DNA of 11,999 bases from Candidatus Falkowbacteria bacterium CG02_land_8_20_14_3_00_36_14 (GCA_002781265.1 PETS01000098.1:1-11999); one strand, 5' to 3'; counted from the stretch's first letter, positions 4,597 to 11,999 are shown. Numbers and translations are program-made. Notes: generated from the letters alone by a model not told the origin.

Positions 4597-7502
4597 TTTA
4601 TAATCTCCTCTAATTCCTCTCTTTCGTTTGGCGACGAATTATCTTTTTCAAAAACAGCATAAAATGTTTGATTTTCTTTTTTTTCGCTTTCCGGGATAAA
4701 GCGAGCTAATACATTGCCCTTTTTATATTGCCTTTCTATTTCTGATAAAATCCAGCCGTCCGCATCGGTTTTTAAAATATCGTCCTTGTGGTTTTGCCCG
4801 TGATAAATAACCTTGCAGACAATTAATCTTTCCCCTTTGAATATAAAATCTTCCGTCTTATTCGGCTTTTGACAAATAGTTTTTAATGTATTATTAAGCG
4901 ATTTATTTTCATCTGCTGAAATATTTTTACTGATTAAATCTTTATCATTTAGCAGCTTCCTGGCTCTAGCGTAATGATTCTTATATTCATTATCTTCGGT
5001 TGAACCCTTGAATGATACAAACCCTAATTTTTCCACTAGTATATGAAATGATTTTACATGCGGCTTAGCCACCGCGTAATACGATTTGGCTTTATCCGTG
5101 TCATCGTCAAAACCAAGCTTTAAAGTCGCTTCCCCCAATCCTTTAATCGGCGCGTCAGGATTGGAAATAAACCAATCAACGTATTCAAAATTTTCACTTA
5201 CTTTTTCTTTAGTAAAAAATGAAAGAACTTCTTTATTGGCTAAAGTAATAATTATTTTTAAATTTTCTTTATTTTGGCATTCTTTAATAAATTCATCATC
5301 ATCTCCTTCGGGAAATTGTTCTCTGATAATATTTTTTATTTTTTCAACCAATTCTTTATTTTTTAATATTTCTGAAGCAGGCATATCTTCTCTTTTATCT
5401 ATATCTTCAATTTTTCTTAAATCAAGCCCTGCCACTTCCTCTCTGGGGAGTTCGCGTATTATTTCATTTAATAATATAATATCGGCACTTATCTTTTCTA
5501 ATTCTTGAAATAATTTTTCTTCGTTAATACTATTATTTTTAATACTGTCAGAAAAACTAACTAATAAATTATTAGCTTTTGTTAAAATATTTCTTGATAT
5601 TATTGATGATTTATTTTCATTAAAATCTAAATCTTTGTTTCCTAATTTTTTTTCTAAATCTTCTATACTTTTTTTAGTTAAATTTATTAATTCATTATAT
5701 TTAGAAAATATGGCTTCAGCAATTTTTGGGTCTAATTTTTCACCTAAACCTATTATTTTTTGCCCATTTTCTATATCATATTCACAGCTTAAAAATGTTC
5801 TTAGTCCGTTAAGTCCAAATCTTTTTGTAAAATTAATTATTTTTTCTTCTTCACCTTTAATACCCATTTCATAATAAGACGCTATCAGCCATTGCTGTTC
5901 CTTCCAGCTTAATTCTTGAATTCTTATTTTACTTTCCTCGAAAAATTTATCAGATACTTTACTGATATAGCTGTAATCTGTTAAATAACTAATTCTCTGA
6001 TTGTAATTATCAAAAGATTCATTTTCTAATTGGAAATTTTCTTTTTCATTATTATATCTTTCTAATCTTACTTCCATCTCATTTTTATTAACATGAATCA
6101 AACCCCCTTGCCCTTTCCTCGGCAGCTCTTTGCCTGATTTTTTTTTATATTCTATTAATTTTTTTTCTTTTTCTTCTCGCGATAATAAACTAAAAGTATA
6201 TCTCAATGTTTCCCTGTCTTTATGCTTGACCACTATGCCCGCTCTTGACCGGTCTAATTCAACTACTTTGATATTTTTTGTCGGTATTTTATCTTTACTA
6301 AAAATAAAATATTCTTTACCAATGTAATATTGAGCCGAGCTTATACTCACGTCTCCGCTGTCACGAACTTTTTTTTCAGCTCTTAAGCCGCCATGCTCGC
6401 CTGATAATAGATTAAAATCCCTGATAGATATTAAATTTTTCAGCTCCGGGCTAATTTTTCTTAAATATCTGTTTACTCCTTGAATTCTATTTATTCCTTG
6501 AGCGCCTTTTTTTGCTGTCCCTAATTTTCCAATATTTTTTATTATTAAAACGTCATTAATTTTAACAAATGCTTCTTTTTCTTTGTCATAAACCTGCAAT
6601 TCATTGTCTTTATTTCTTCTGCCATTAAGATCTCTAAAAACAGCTGTGGCTAAAGCCAACTCGCGCAGATCAATTTGATCGCCGTTTTTAGCTTCTACAT
6701 ATTTCCAGTTTTTTCCTTTTGAAGCCCCATAAATATCCCATAAATTCAAATAATACTCTTGGCGTTTTATCATATCCTCATTAAAAGCTTCTTTTTTACT
6801 TTCCGGAATATTAAATAAGGGCTTAGGAGTAACAGTCGCATTTTCCGCTTTAGCGGTGTCATAATCTTTTTTTGAAATTACTTTTATATCTCTTAAAAGC
6901 TCAAATACTGTTATTCTGGTTCCGTAAAATTTTTTAAAACCCGCTTTACCTAAATATTTAATTTCCGCCTGGTCAAAAAAACCACTTTTAAATTTTTCTA
7001 AATCCATAATCAACATCCCATCTTTTTTCTTAATAATTTGATTTTTTTCTAAAAAATCCAATAAATTATTCTTTACTCCCTGAATTTCATCTTTTTCGCT
7101 TTTTTCTTTCCGATAAAATATTTTTTTTATCTTAGGGATCTCACCTGCCACCAAGGACTTCTTATACTCTTCCGTATCATATGCTTCTAAACCAGAAAAA
7201 AACTCTTCAATCATTTTTATGCTGCTACCTCTTTGTCTCAAGCCGTTAGCTGTCCCAAAATTAAGATTATATAATCTTTTTTTGAAATTATCATCATTAA
7301 GCATCTTCGACTTATCAACCACCAAATCCCCGTCAATATTCTCAAAAATTCTTTCTGAATATAAAAACTCTTCAAGCTGCTCCTTGATTTGATTTGCCGT
7401 TATTTCGTTTTTTTTATAATTACTATCTTCTGTTTTATCATTCATTTCCTCATCCGACGTTTTATTTTCGCTGGTTTGATCTGGCAAGACTAATTCTTTC
7501 AT
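4542..7502 (-). CDS. Very large (986-residue) unrecognised cytoplasmic protein
   Basis: One long uninterrupted frame, rich in Lys, Glu, Asn and Ile, with no signal peptide or membrane segment. The N-terminus is a disordered acidic stretch (about 1-35). Residues about 38-115 and 143-218 look like two copies of one roughly 75-residue unit: each starts with a 'vK.qL.dFL' helix, then DG-L-(V/M)-(V/M)D, then a basic helical half ending in an aromatic/leucine helix. The middle (about 240-480) is mixed alpha/beta. Around 530-590 a helical segment contains LSWKEQQWLIASYYEMGIKGE and NFTKRFGLNGLRTFLS. Residues about 600-700 are likely coiled coil. The C-terminus has a beta-rich FIFKGERLIVCKVIYH and GWILSEIERQYKKGN segment. 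I recognise no enzymatic motif. Large unknown proteins of this style occur in CPR genomes. No SD precedes ATG 7502; a weak TTGTTA-15-TATAAT lies upstream. It overlaps the regulator gene tail-to-tail. Confidence 0.8.
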   Translation of the reverse strand: MKELVLPDQTSENKTSDEEMNDKTEDSNYKKNEITANQIKEQLEEFLYSERIFENIDGDLVVDKSKMLNDDNFKKRLYNLNFGTANGLRQRGSSIKMIEEFFSGLEAYDTEEYKKSLVAGEIPKIKKIFYRKEKSEKDEIQGVKNNLLDFLEKNQIIKKKDGMLIMDLEKFKSGFFDQAEIKYLGKAGFKKFYGTRITVFELLRDIKVISKKDYDTAKAENATVTPKPLFNIPESKKEAFNEDMIKRQEYYLNLWDIYGASKGKNWKYVEAKNGDQIDLRELALATAVFRDLNGRRNKDNELQVYDKEKEAFVKINDVLIIKNIGKLGTAKKGAQGINRIQGVNRYLRKISPELKNLISIRDFNLLSGEHGGLRAEKKVRDSGDVSISSAQYYIGKEYFIFSKDKIPTKNIKVVELDRSRAGIVVKHKDRETLRYTFSLLSREEKEKKLIEYKKKSGKELPRKGQGGLIHVNKNEMEVRLERYNNEKENFQLENESFDNYNQRISYLTDYSYISKVSDKFFEESKIRIQELSWKEQQWLIASYYEMGIKGEEEKIINFTKRFGLNGLRTFLSCEYDIENGQKIIGLGEKLDPKIAEAIFSKYNELINLTKKSIEDLEKKLGNKDLDFNENKSSIISRNILTKANNLLVSFSDSIKNNSINEEKLFQELEKISADIILLNEIIRELPREEVAGLDLRKIEDIDKREDMPASEILKNKELVEKIKNIIREQFPEGDDDEFIKECQNKENLKIIITLANKEVLSFFTKEKVSENFEYVDWFISNPDAPIKGLGEATLKLGFDDDTDKAKSYYAVAKPHVKSFHILVEKLGFVSFKGSTEDNEYKNHYARARKLLNDKDLISKNISADENKSLNNTLKTICQKPNKTEDFIFKGERLIVCKVIYHGQNHKDDILKTDADGWILSEIERQYKKGNVLARFIPESEKKENQTFYAVFEKDNSSPNEREELEEIINHKSGSKLHSDSKNALSI

Positions 7503-7542
7503 ATTATTAATTTTAATTATATAAAAAATCTTACTATAACAA

Positions 7543-7560
7543 TTTCTTATTTATAAGAAA
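7543..7560. terminator. A/T-rich hairpin between glgA and the large protein gene
   Basis: TTTCTTAT (7543-7550) and ATAAGAAA (7553-7560) pair perfectly around two bases. It lies downstream of glgA on the minus strand. The stem is weak and lacks a continuous U-tract, so termination would be partial, and glgA and the large gene may be partly co-transcribed. Next to it at 7564-7578 is CCTACCCGACAGG, a short imperfect palindrome. Confidence 0.3.
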
Positions 7561-7590
7561 GCGACCTACCCGACAGGCGAATAAATTTAT

Positions 7591-9042
7591 CTATACTTTT
7601 TTCAACTTTTTATACAAACTCATATATTCCCTAGCCGATTTATTCCAGGAAAAATCTTTTTGCATACCGTTAGTTTGGATCTTTTGCCATGTTTCCGGCT
7701 GATTATAATACACAGCCAAGGCATATTTTAATGTTTTGTATAATTCTTGCGATTTAAAATTTTTAAAAATAAAACCAGTTGCTTTATTCAACTTTATATT
7801 ATAAACTATTTTATATAAATTGTCAACTGTATCAACTAACCCCCCGGTAGCACGCACAACGGGTACGGACCCATAGCGCATAGCGATCATCTGACCCAGT
7901 CCGCAGGGTTCAAAACGGGAGGGCATTAAAAATATATCCGAACCGGCGTAAATTTCCTGAGCTAGTTTCACGTTAAACATTAATTGGGCGCTCACCTTAT
8001 CTGGATATTTTTTAGCCATTTTTTTTATATAATCTTCATATTGTTTCTTGCCTGTGCCTAAAAATACAAACTGGCAATTTAACTTGGCAAATCTTTCCGT
8101 TATTAATTCTATACCTTTTTGGCTTACTAAACGCGACACAAAACCGATTAAAGCCACATCTTTATTAGCCGGCAAACCCAGCTTTTTCTGTAAATATATT
8201 TTGTTTTTAATTTTTCCGCTGATATTATTATATGAATAATTATATTTTATCAGCGCATCTTTTGCCGGATTGAAAAAATTTACATCAATCCCGTTAATTA
8301 TGCCGTATAAATCCTTTTTTCTTTTTTTAATTATATTTTCCAAACCATCTCCGTTAACGCTAGCCATTATTTCCTTAGCATAGGTCCGGCTGACTGTATT
8401 TACCATGTCGGCGTTTAATATCCCCTGCACCATAAAATTAATATCGCCATCGCGAGCGTCGCGGCTTAAGGTTTTTAATGAATCTTTCGTTAAGCTACCG
8501 GTTGATAAAACTTCCGGCAGGGACACTCCTTGATAATTCAGATTATGGATGGTATAAATGGTTTTAGTGTTCCGGTAATAATTTATTTTAAATGCTTTTA
8601 ACATATCGGGGATAAGAGCCGTGTGGTAATCGTGGCAATGAATAATGTCTGGCTTAAAGCCGGCCGCCGGCAGGGCATAGAGCGCGGCTAGCGAAAAAAA
8701 TAAAAATCTTTCAGCGTTGTTGCCGTAATACACGCCGTCCTTGCCGAAATATTTTTTTTGTTCAATTAAATAAACAATCACTCTGCTGCCGGGAATATTG
8801 GTCTGCCAAAGATTAATTCTTACATATTTCCGGCCGGTATAAATTTCTATATTTGATTTAATTTTTTTTAGCTTATATTTTCTTTTGGCAATAGATCCGT
8901 AAAACGGCATGGCCAAACGCACGTCGCATCCTAATTTTTTTAGAGCCGGCGGCAAAGACCCGGCCACATCAGCCAGCCCGCCCACTTTAACAAACGGCGC
9001 AATTTCCGCCGAAGCCATTAATACTTTTAATTTTTTTTTCAT
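7591..9042 (-). CDS. glgA: Glycogen (starch) synthase, GT5 family
   Basis: Transfers glucose from a nucleotide sugar (ADP-glucose in typical bacterial GlgA) to the non-reducing end of an alpha-1,4-glucan in the cytoplasm. The 483 residues match the normal family length. The N-terminal GT5 domain carries the sugar-nucleotide motif KVGGLADVAGSLP (19-31), the usual KTGGL with T replaced by V, and the HCHDYHTALIP motif (135-145). The C-terminal GT-B half has RLVSQKG (304-310), with the conserved Arg and Lys, FLMPSRFEPCGLGQMIAMRYG (371-391), with the catalytic-site Glu378, and RATGGLVDTV (397-406). All main catalytic features are present, so the enzyme should be active. ATG 9042 is chosen because the first residues are the family's usual first beta-strand (KKLKVLMASAEIAPF). 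It has no SD. It is divergent from the Nudix gene; the glycosidase at 10718-11896 may act on its product. Confidence 0.95.
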   Translation of the reverse strand: MKKKLKVLMASAEIAPFVKVGGLADVAGSLPPALKKLGCDVRLAMPFYGSIAKRKYKLKKIKSNIEIYTGRKYVRINLWQTNIPGSRVIVYLIEQKKYFGKDGVYYGNNAERFLFFSLAALYALPAAGFKPDIIHCHDYHTALIPDMLKAFKINYYRNTKTIYTIHNLNYQGVSLPEVLSTGSLTKDSLKTLSRDARDGDINFMVQGILNADMVNTVSRTYAKEIMASVNGDGLENIIKKRKKDLYGIINGIDVNFFNPAKDALIKYNYSYNNISGKIKNKIYLQKKLGLPANKDVALIGFVSRLVSQKGIELITERFAKLNCQFVFLGTGKKQYEDYIKKMAKKYPDKVSAQLMFNVKLAQEIYAGSDIFLMPSRFEPCGLGQMIAMRYGSVPVVRATGGLVDTVDNLYKIVYNIKLNKATGFIFKNFKSQELYKTLKYALAVYYNQPETWQKIQTNGMQKDFSWNKSAREYMSLYKKLKKV

Positions 9043-9101
9043 ATAATAATTAATTTATGTTATACTTAAATTATATACTAAAACGTAAAATTATAAAAAT
9101 T
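9042..9101. promoter_or_regulatory. Divergent glgA/Nudix intergenic region with two -10 candidates
   Basis: The plus strand has TATAAT at 9042-9047 with a poor -35 (TTAATA, 18 bases upstream, inside glgA). The minus strand has TATAAT at 9075-9070 with a weak -35 (TTTTAT) 17 bases upstream; it would start glgA transcription about 20 bases before its ATG. The sequence is so AT-rich that such matches are partly expected by chance. Confidence 0.35.
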
Positions 9102-9593
9102 ATGGTCAGAGTTTTTTCGCAGACATTCTGCGTAGTAGGGGCTTTAATAGAAAAAAACGGGTTAATCGCTTTAGTAAAAGAAGCGGAGGGACTCGGCAAA
9201 CCGGACGCAGGCAAATGGAATCAGCCGGCCGGATGGCTTGATGTGGGCGAAAATCCAGTATCTGGCGCCAAAAGAGAGGTTGAAGAAGAAACGGGTTTTG
9301 TTTTCACGCCCAAGGCTGTTTTAGGAATGTACTCTTTAGTACGGCAAGATATAGCGCCTTTGCTAAACGGAACTCCGCATGCTATTAAAATAATTTTTAC
9401 CGGAGATATTGACACTAATAATAAAAAAACTCTCCATAACGATGTTTCGGAATTAAAATGGTTTTTGCCGGAAAAAATTTATAAAATGGACATCTCTGTT
9501 TTGCGAGATATGGACATTAAGCAATTGGTTAAAGATTATTTTAGGGGCAAGAGATATCCACTGGAAATTATCAATCATTTTGTACAAGAATAA
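9102..9593 (+). CDS. Nudix hydrolase
   Basis: Nudix enzymes cleave nucleoside diphosphates linked to another group, using Mg2+ held by the Nudix box. The box is complete at residues 44-66 (numbered from ATG 9102): Gly44, Glu50, then REVEEETGF (58-66), fitting the GX5EX7REUXEEXGU pattern exactly, with Glu62 and Glu63 as metal ligands. The protein has 163 residues, typical of single-domain members. I prefer ATG 9102 over the in-frame ATG 9057 because the fold begins at VRVFSQTFCVVGALI, and the extra 15 residues would be lysine/isoleucine-rich translation of promoter-like DNA. Neither start has an SD. The substrate cannot be read from sequence; house-cleaning of damaged nucleotides or ADP-sugar hydrolysis are options, the latter tempting beside glgA but unsupported. 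It ends 60 bases before a strong terminator. Confidence 0.9.
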   Translation: MVRVFSQTFCVVGALIEKNGLIALVKEAEGLGKPDAGKWNQPAGWLDVGENPVSGAKREVEEETGFVFTPKAVLGMYSLVRQDIAPLLNGTPHAIKIIFTGDIDTNNKKTLHNDVSELKWFLPEKIYKMDISVLRDMDIKQLVKDYFRGKRYPLEIINHFVQE

Positions 9594-9652
9594 ATTTGAA
9601 AAATAAATAATTTGTTAAATTAGATACTATTATAATATATAACATAAAAAAT

Positions 9653-9682
9653 AGACCGGATAAAATCTTCCGGTCTTTTTGT
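9653..9682. terminator. Bidirectional intrinsic terminator
   Basis: AGACCGGA (9653-9660) pairs perfectly with TCCGGTCT (9669-9676) around an 8-nt loop. It is followed on the plus strand by TTTTTGTTTTTT, and on the minus strand the A-run before it gives ATTTTTT. It should end both the Nudix transcript (+) and the transcript of the convergent 95-residue gene (-), whose stop codon is only four bases beyond its edge. Confidence 0.9.
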
Positions 9683-9685
9683 TTT

Positions 9686-9973
9686 TTACGAATCTATTCT
9701 TTTTGCACAGGCACAATTATTTTCCACCCAACAAATTTCGAATTCTTCTCCACTTCTCGGTTCTTTTGGCATAAAAATAACTTTGCTTGAACCCCGAGGA
9801 GGGCGTTTATCTAATATATCATAAAACCCATTTCTTCCGTGAAAAACACGTATTAAAATCGGCGTTTCTGGAAATCTACGTCTATTTCGTTTGTGACTTT
9901 TTTCAATATAAGCTCCTGACGGTAAAACAAATCTTACCCCATCTTTTAAAACGATTTCCTTTCCGTTTGCCAT
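9686..9973 (-). CDS. Unrecognised 95-residue protein with its own SD and promoter
   Basis: The start is ATG 9973, six bases after GGAGG; an in-frame TTG at 9988 lies upstream of that SD and is rejected. The protein begins MANGKEIVLKDGVRFVLPSG, is basic in the middle (KSHKRNRRRFPETP), has a beta-like ILIRVFHGRNGFYDIL segment, and ends in a short cysteine cluster, CWVENNCACAKRIDS. The three cysteines (CWVENNCAC) could bind a metal or form a disulfide, but no known motif is complete. There is no signal peptide. The strong SD is unusual among the right-hand genes and, with its small size, suggests recent acquisition or high expression. It is flanked by its own promoter and a terminator, so it is a single-gene unit. 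Confidence 0.65.
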   Translation of the reverse strand: MANGKEIVLKDGVRFVLPSGAYIEKSHKRNRRRFPETPILIRVFHGRNGFYDILDKRPPRGSSKVIFMPKEPRSGEEFEICWVENNCACAKRIDS

Positions 9974-10032
9974 GTCACACCTCCACAAAGGTTGAAAAAT
10001 ATTTTAATAAAGGGCTATAAAAACATTAATAT

Positions 10033-10059
10033 ATTATATATTTATAATAATTTTGTCAA
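10033..10059 (-). promoter_or_regulatory. Sigma70-type promoter of the 95-residue gene
   Basis: On the minus strand TTGACA (10059-10054) is followed by TATAAT (10038-10033) with 15 bases between; an alternative TAATAT gives the ideal 17. The predicted start near 10026 leaves a leader of about 50 bases to ATG 9973. It lies just past the pdaD stop codon, so the small gene is expressed separately from pdaD. Confidence 0.6.
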
Positions 10060-10081
10060 TAAATAATATTTTTTACCCTAT

Positions 10082-10627
10082 CTACTTAATAAATACAGCC
10101 GAAGAAACTGCTGTTGTCCAAAGACCGTCTTTATTGCCTTCGGCTGACTGGCACAAATGCGTAGTTCTGAATATATGGCCGCTTGCCCGGTATATCTGCT
10201 TTCTCTCATCCCAAGCTTCATTAGGATTGAATTCAATGCCTAAGGTTGTGGCCAGCATGGTGGCGGCCAAGTCCTCGGCGTATTCGCCTGATTTTTTCGC
10301 GGTTTCGCCAAAAGTATGGTGTTCCGACAGATAGCCGTAATTATTATTGTCTTTGGGCATAGCCACGCCGATGGAAGCGGAAATTAAGCGGTTCGGCTCG
10401 TTGGTTTCATTCCTGGCCATTACGCAGAAGACAATCTGGCCCGGTTTTAAATATTCCAAGCCGGCTTCCTTAGTGATTGTCTGGCAATTGGGCGGTAGAA
10501 TGCTAGACACCATTACTAAATTAAATTTTTCTATGCCGGCTGATCTTAATGCCAGCTCAAAAGAAGCCAGTTTATCTTTATGGACTCCTGCGCCTTTCGT
10601 AAAAAACATTTTGGTTGGTACAAACAT
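10082..10627 (-). CDS. pdaD: Pyruvoyl-dependent arginine decarboxylase (PvlArgDC)
   Basis: Converts arginine to agmatine and CO2, an entry to polyamine synthesis or acid resistance, using a pyruvoyl group instead of pyridoxal phosphate. The proenzyme self-cleaves between two serines to give a small beta and a large alpha chain. Here the site is VSSILPP (40-46), with cleavage expected between Ser41 and Ser42, preceded by the usual FNLVMV strand. The conserved GYLSEHH (98-104) carries a Glu likely equivalent to the active-site acid. The 181 residues are near the family's usual 160-200. ATG 10627 leads straight into the family N-terminus (PTKMFFTKGAGVHKDKLASFE) and has no SD. It lies 90 bases downstream of the glycosidase gene on the same strand, with a hairpin between. 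No other polyamine gene is visible. Confidence 0.93.
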   Translation of the reverse strand: MFVPTKMFFTKGAGVHKDKLASFELALRSAGIEKFNLVMVSSILPPNCQTITKEAGLEYLKPGQIVFCVMARNETNEPNRLISASIGVAMPKDNNNYGYLSEHHTFGETAKKSGEYAEDLAATMLATTLGIEFNPNEAWDERKQIYRASGHIFRTTHLCQSAEGNKDGLWTTAVSSAVFIK

Positions 10628-10663
10628 AATTCAATACATTAGATCATTATTTAATAATTTTTA

Positions 10664-10687
10664 CCGCTCTTATAAATATAAGACCGG
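10664..10687. terminator. Imperfect 10-bp hairpin between the glycosidase gene and pdaD
   Basis: CCGCTCTTAT (10664-10673) pairs with ATAAGACCGG (10678-10687) with one mismatch and a 4-nt loop. On the minus strand it is followed by TAAAAATTATT rather than a T-run, so it is a weak terminator or an mRNA processing/stability element. It leaves open whether pdaD is co-transcribed with the upstream glycosidase. Confidence 0.35.
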
Positions 10688-10717
10688 ATGAATATTATTT
10701 AATGAGCCTTATAATTA

Positions 10718-11896
10718 TTATTTAAATTTATTAATTAAACTATTATAAGCCAGTAAATACATGCCGGCGTTCCAGGATTGGCCGGCCATGCCCATGGGTT
10801 TGCCGGTTTGGCCATGAAACCACTCATTAAACTGCCAATTATTAATTTTATTTGCTTCGGCTAATTTTTCTAATTCAGATTCAGCCAGCTCTTTTTTTCC
10901 TGATTCAGCCAGCGCCATCACCCAAAACCCGCCGACATAAGGCCAAATGCCGCCATTATGGTATTGATAGGGAAAATTTTGATTGTGAATTTCCATATAA
11001 TCCCGCCAAAACTTTGATTTTTTTGTAAAAGGCCTTAAAACAGTTTTTACTGGATAAGGATAATTAGCTTTTTGCTTTATTAAATAATTTATTATCTTTT
11101 TCTTTTTTATACTGTCCGTTAAACCTGATAGACATGCTATTAGATTGCCATAAACATCTTGGTCCTTACCCCAAAATTTATAATTCACAAAACTGACATA
11201 TAAATCCTTATTAAAACGGTCATTTTTAATATAACTTCTTAGTTTTAAAAACCTTCTGTTTTTTCTGGCTATTTCCTTTGATATTTTTTCCCAGGGATCA
11301 AACAAATAATTAAAATATTTTTTTGTCTCCGATTTCCACTTTAAATTATACAGGATTTTCACCCAATACCAAAGGGCGTTTGCATAGAGCACGAAGCCGG
11401 AGCGGGGAAATATATCAGCCCAGTCACTGACTTCGTTTTGGCTGACTAAATGAAAAACGGGGTGCTCATGGGCAAAAAGCCAGCTGATTGCTTTTTGAAT
11501 ATTTTTTTTATATTTCTTTTCCAGGGTAGCGCCCTTCACATTATTATCAAAAAACTTAACGGCTATCAGCCACCAAAGCGTGGCGTCAATACAGCCAATA
11601 TACCAAAAGTCAACCTGTTTTTTTTCCGGTTTTATATAATTGGGTATTTGGCCGTTATCTGCTTGAAATTCCGCTAAAGTAACCAAGCTTTTTTTAGCCG
11701 TATCAATTAATCTCTTGTCTCCGCTGACTGCCATGCCCATGGAACAAATAGAAGCGTCGCGGCCGAATATGCTTAAATAATTTCTGTTTTTTGCCTTTTT
11801 TGACAAAGAGCTGGCCAGCGCGCCAAAGCGGGTAGAATTATTTATTAATAACTTTTTTGATTCTTTATAACATTTATTAATCAATTTATTATTCAT
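10718..11896 (-). CDS. (alpha/alpha)6-barrel glycosidase, glycogen-debranching (amylo-1,6-glucosidase) or neutral-invertase-like
   Basis: A 392-residue protein with the pattern of six-hairpin toroid glycosidases: IFGRDASICSMGMAV (43-57), a substrate-facing FGRD loop; WYIGCIDATLWWLIA (98-112); SDWADIFPRSGFVLYANALWY (157-177), where the DWAD acids are candidates for the general acid; HNGGIWPYVGGFWVMAL in the C-terminal third; and NEWFHG...QSWNAGMYLLAY (357-384), where Glu358 is a candidate base. It is shorter than two-domain debranching enzymes and corresponds to the glucosidase half only. There is no signal peptide, so it should act in the cytoplasm. With glgA nearby, trimming glucose from glycogen branch points is the favoured role; GH100-type sucrose hydrolysis is the main alternative. 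No SD is seen. It may be the first gene of a unit with pdaD. Confidence 0.75.
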   Translation of the reverse strand: MNNKLINKCYKESKKLLINNSTRFGALASSLSKKAKNRNYLSIFGRDASICSMGMAVSGDKRLIDTAKKSLVTLAEFQADNGQIPNYIKPEKKQVDFWYIGCIDATLWWLIAVKFFDNNVKGATLEKKYKKNIQKAISWLFAHEHPVFHLVSQNEVSDWADIFPRSGFVLYANALWYWVKILYNLKWKSETKKYFNYLFDPWEKISKEIARKNRRFLKLRSYIKNDRFNKDLYVSFVNYKFWGKDQDVYGNLIACLSGLTDSIKKKKIINYLIKQKANYPYPVKTVLRPFTKKSKFWRDYMEIHNQNFPYQYHNGGIWPYVGGFWVMALAESGKKELAESELEKLAEANKINNWQFNEWFHGQTGKPMGMAGQSWNAGMYLLAYNSLINKFK

Positions 11897-11936
11897 AATT
11901 CTTATAAATTTACTGTATTTATAGCTTAATTTTGTG

Positions 11937-11965
11937 TTAAAAGATTGACAAAATTTTGTTACAAT
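11937..11965 (+). promoter_or_regulatory. Extended -10 promoter candidate pointing out of the window
   Basis: TGT-TACAAT (11957-11965) is an extended -10 with TG one base before the hexamer; a weak -35 (TTAAAA, four of six) sits 17 bases upstream. It would drive a gene beyond the right edge. A separate TTGACA at 11945 is too close to serve this -10. Confidence 0.35.
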
Positions 11966-11975
11966 TGCAGCAATT
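11948..11975. promoter_or_regulatory. Two adjacent perfect palindromes (possible operator)
   Basis: ACAAAATTTTGT (11948-11959) is a perfect 12-bp palindrome. AATTGC-A-GCAATT (11963-11975) is a perfect 13-base one, three bases further on. They overlap the outward promoter candidate and lie about 50-80 bases upstream of the glycosidase start on the other strand. A regulator bound here could control both directions. No matching half-site was noticed upstream of glgA or the TrmB-like gene. Confidence 0.35.
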
Positions 11976-11999
11976 AGGGTTACCTTTGGGGTTTCGCTC

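Noticed and set aside
9057..9101. 15-residue N-terminal extension of the Nudix protein
   Set aside because: The extension is Lys/Ile/Leu-rich translation of AT-rich promoter-like DNA, and the fold begins at ATG 9102.

Overview
The window looks like a low-GC genome of the Candidate Phyla Radiation (Patescibacteria) type. The right-hand 8 kb is AT-rich, nearly all of its genes lack a Shine-Dalgarno sequence, and it carries a set often seen there: a TrmB-like regulator, a very large lysine/glutamate-rich unknown protein, a pared-down glycogen pathway and a Nudix hydrolase. TGA acts as a normal stop: the regulator and the 986-residue protein both end on TGA, so the TGA-recoding groups (SR1, Gracilibacteria) are unlikely. 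The lineage is inferred from gene style, not from a marker gene.

Region 1 (1-2300, minus strand) is visibly GC-richer and its genes have strong Shine-Dalgarno sites. It reads leftward as one tight operon: a broken or atypical small ORF zone (about 2290-1980), an E2-like protein (1725-1084), an unrecognised 288-residue protein (1081-215), and the start of a protein resembling the N-terminus of PRTRC protein A / JAB-type peptidases (196-1, running off the window). E2-like plus JAB-like is the core of prokaryotic ubiquitin-like conjugation or PRTRC-type plasmid/phage modules. I think this is an acquired element and the most interesting genes here.

Region 2 (about 2300-3813) has no convincing protein gene. 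It holds small palindromic repeats: a REP-like element, a nested 69-bp palindrome, a GGAGAGG hairpin element and a GC clamp. Near its right end a consensus-like minus-strand sigma70 promoter (3616-3644) fires into a roughly 260-nt segment that folds into at least four consecutive hairpins, a candidate unnamed non-coding RNA. A separate plus-strand promoter (3743-3770) serves the TrmB-like gene.

Region 3 (3814-11999) holds the TrmB-like regulator (+), the 986-residue unknown (-) overlapping its 3' end, glycogen synthase glgA (-), a Nudix hydrolase (+, divergent from glgA), a bidirectional terminator, a 95-residue unknown with its own promoter and SD (-), pyruvoyl-dependent arginine decarboxylase (-), and an (alpha/alpha)6-barrel glycosidase of the glycogen-debranching/neutral-invertase type (-). 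The synthase and the glycosidase suggest cytoplasmic glycogen turnover. The TrmB-like protein, from a family often tied to sugar genes, may be its regulator, but no operator was identified.
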